A stretch of 34,440 nt of DNA from Candidatus Tharpella aukensis (GTDB lineage Bacteria; Desulfobacterota; Anaeroferrophillalia; Anaeroferrophillales; Tharpellaceae). A program made the position numbers and the translations under genes. The notes below the pieces were generated by a model. It had not been told where the DNA came from, searched no databases, and saw only the letters and a program-made list of their open reading frames with translations. Where the stretch lies: NCBI GenBank assembly GCA_021163445.1, contig JAGGWR010000327.1, positions 1 to 34,440 of the forward strand, written 5' to 3'. Numbering within the stretch: the first letter of the stretch is position 1; each line of letters begins with the position of its first letter. Positions 33,208 through 34,440 of this stretch are shown here, piece by piece.

Positions 33208-33342
33208 GGGACATACCTCCAGGCCGGGCTTTAGCCCGTGACGAGCTGAGCTGTGTCCCCCTCGAAGTAGGCGAAGCAAAGTTCGTCGTTATTTGCTATA
33301 GGTTTACTTGCTATAGCTTTATGGTGAGCACCCGAATAGTTA
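33208..33342 (+). repeat. Intergenic repeat region with modular repeat copy D (3' module)
   Basis: The gap between the outer-membrane channel and adaptor genes (33182-33354) contains a GGGCT-TT-AGCCC hairpin near 33227. The 3' module GGCGAAGCAAAGTTCGTCG ... TTTATGGTGAGCACC (33279-33330) follows and matches copies B and C. Inside it GCTATAG plus a short spacer is duplicated with a 15-bp period (near 33295-33317). No gene is seen here. Confidence 0.65.
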
Positions 33343-33354
33343 ATGATTAAATAT

Positions 33355-34440
33355 CTATTTTATCCGATCAATTTCTTGAGCGATCAAACGCTCGATGCTA
33401 ATTCTCCGGTCATGGTATCTTTGGAGGCTGTCAACCAGTTGTTCTCGCAGCTCAATCAATGTTCTCTGGGCATCAAGCACATCTAAAAACTCAAATTGAC
33501 CCTGCTGGTAGCCCCAATTTATCGCCTCAAAGGTCTCTTTTGCGACCGGTAAAATTTGCTCTTGCAAAGAGTTTACTTCAGCGGATGCAGCCTGGAAATC
33601 CTCATAGTTTTGGCTTAGATCAGTTTTGATTGCGATTACTATGGCTTGGTTTTTACTTTTTTGAGTAGAGACTTCGGCTTTTGCGGCGCTGATGCCTCCT
33701 TGATTGCGATCAAAAACCGGCAGGGCCATGGAGAACCCGAAAAGAAACGTGAAATCGTCAATATCTTCATGGCGTTTGACGCCGGCACCCACATTTATAT
33801 CGGGCACTGCGAGCGCTTTCGCCATACTCAGTCTCGTATTTTGCAGTTCGATTTCGGTTAGCTGCCGGGCAATTTCAGGGTTTTGGGTTAATCGTAGACC
33901 AATACTCGCCAAGCTCGGCGGCATACCTGTTTTTTCAAAATTGCCGACAGCCTTGGCAAAATGTGGTTTAGTTGCTCCCCAGGTGGAGGCTAAATTATGG
34001 AGGGCGGCCTTCAGGGTGCGGACATGATTATTTAAGGCAATACGATTTTTGCTGACTACTATTTGGGCTCGATTTTTTTCCAGGGGCGAGGCCTTACCGG
34101 CCTGAACCCGGATGTTTACGGTGTTGAAAACCTCCTCTGCCAGCGCCAGGTTCTCTTGGCCCAGCTGCATTCGTTCCTGGGCTGTGAGAAGCTCAAAAAA
34201 GGCTTTGTTGGCAGCCTCTAAAATGTCGAGACGGGTGGTCTCATAGTCCCAGCCTGCAAGATCACGTACAAGGTTGGCGATTTGCAACCGCCGGGCGCGT
34301 TTGCCACCAAGTTCGATCAGTTGACTTAATCGCATAGAGCTTTCAGCTGACTTGAAGCTGCCAGTCTCGTCTTTGCCCAAAATATTTTCAGTTCCTAACT
34401 CAATTTCCGGGTTGGGCAACAGTTTTACCTGTCGTACTAC
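33355..34440 (-). CDS. TolC-family outer-membrane efflux channel (CzcC/CusC-like), 5' end outside the window
   Basis: At least 361 aa; the reading frame is open to the window edge at 34440, so the N-terminus including the signal peptide is missing. LPNPEIELGTENILG near the visible start is typical of CzcC-type channels. Two long alpha-helical TolC repeats follow, with ALAVPDINVGAGVKRHEDIDDF and MALPVFDRNQGGISAAKAE marking the second half. It would form the outer-membrane exit of the efflux complex with the adaptor and the RND pump encoded just downstream on the same strand. It is separated from the adaptor by 173 bp of repeat. Confidence 0.9.
   Translation of the reverse strand, partial: VVRQVKLLPNPEIELGTENILGKDETGSFKSAESSMRLSQLIELGGKRARRLQIANLVRDLAGWDYETTRLDILEAANKAFFELLTAQERMQLGQENLALAEEVFNTVNIRVQAGKASPLEKNRAQIVVSKNRIALNNHVRTLKAALHNLASTWGATKPHFAKAVGNFEKTGMPPSLASIGLRLTQNPEIARQLTEIELQNTRLSMAKALAVPDINVGAGVKRHEDIDDFTFLFGFSMALPVFDRNQGGISAAKAEVSTQKSKNQAIVIAIKTDLSQNYEDFQAASAEVNSLQEQILPVAKETFEAINWGYQQGQFEFLDVLDAQRTLIELREQLVDSLQRYHDRRISIERLIAQEIDRIK

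Overview
The window reads like chromosomal DNA of an anaerobic, Gram-negative bacterium, most likely a Desulfobacterota (former Deltaproteobacteria) lineage. This placement is inferred from gene content: polyferredoxin and Cys-rich ferredoxin genes, a NorQ/NorD-type ATPase/VWA pair, RND efflux, an MCE-domain protein, and a type II fatty-acid/polyene-like cluster with a CrtI/RetSat-like oxidoreductase. Intergenic palindromic repeats resembling those common in that phylum support it. No rRNA, tRNA, CRISPR array, phage gene or transposase was seen.

Layout. (1) 1-5.6 kb: a dihydrolipoamide-dehydrogenase-like flavoprotein (+) converges on a compact minus-strand run of NapH-like membrane polyferredoxin, RluA-type pseudouridine synthase, stand-alone S4 protein and Cys-rich 2x[4Fe-4S] protein. 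The run is preceded by the C-terminal remnant of an alpha/beta hydrolase and a DUF805 membrane protein. (2) 5.9-12.4 kb (+): a MoxR/CbbQ/NorQ-type AAA ATPase, its NorD/CbbO-type VWA partner, and helicase HrpB. (3) 12.5-25.3 kb (+): a BamE-like exported protein, a ParE/RelE-type toxin-antitoxin pair, then a biosynthetic run: FabG, a small conserved protein, ketosynthase, CrtI/RetSat-like FAD oxidoreductase, second ketosynthase, acyl carrier protein, PlsC-like acyltransferase, [bifunctional NAD(P)HX repair enzyme, TsaE], hotdog dehydratase and LolA-like protein. After it come an exported acetolactate decarboxylase and an unrecognised acidic protein. (4) 25.3-34.4 kb (-): a CzcCBA/CusCBA-like efflux set whose RND pump gene carries a one-base frameshift, a strong terminator, then an MCE-domain protein and a large secreted protein with four C-terminal repeats.

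How the genes may work together. The cluster holds the minimum for iterative type II chain building (KS, KR, DH, ACP), plus an acyltransferase, a LolA-like carrier and a desaturase/saturase-type flavoenzyme. That fits an aryl-polyene-like or ladderane-like membrane lipid pathway, but the product cannot be read from the sequence.

The least ordinary signals are in the repeats. A 110-bp long palindrome occurs twice with a compensatory base-pair change. A modular repeat family has four intergenic copies, and one of its modules lies in frame and duplicated inside the FAD oxidoreductase gene. Another palindromic repeat supplies the leader, and perhaps the first codons, of the second ketosynthase. 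Several otherwise conserved proteins also carry short in-frame tandem insertions.
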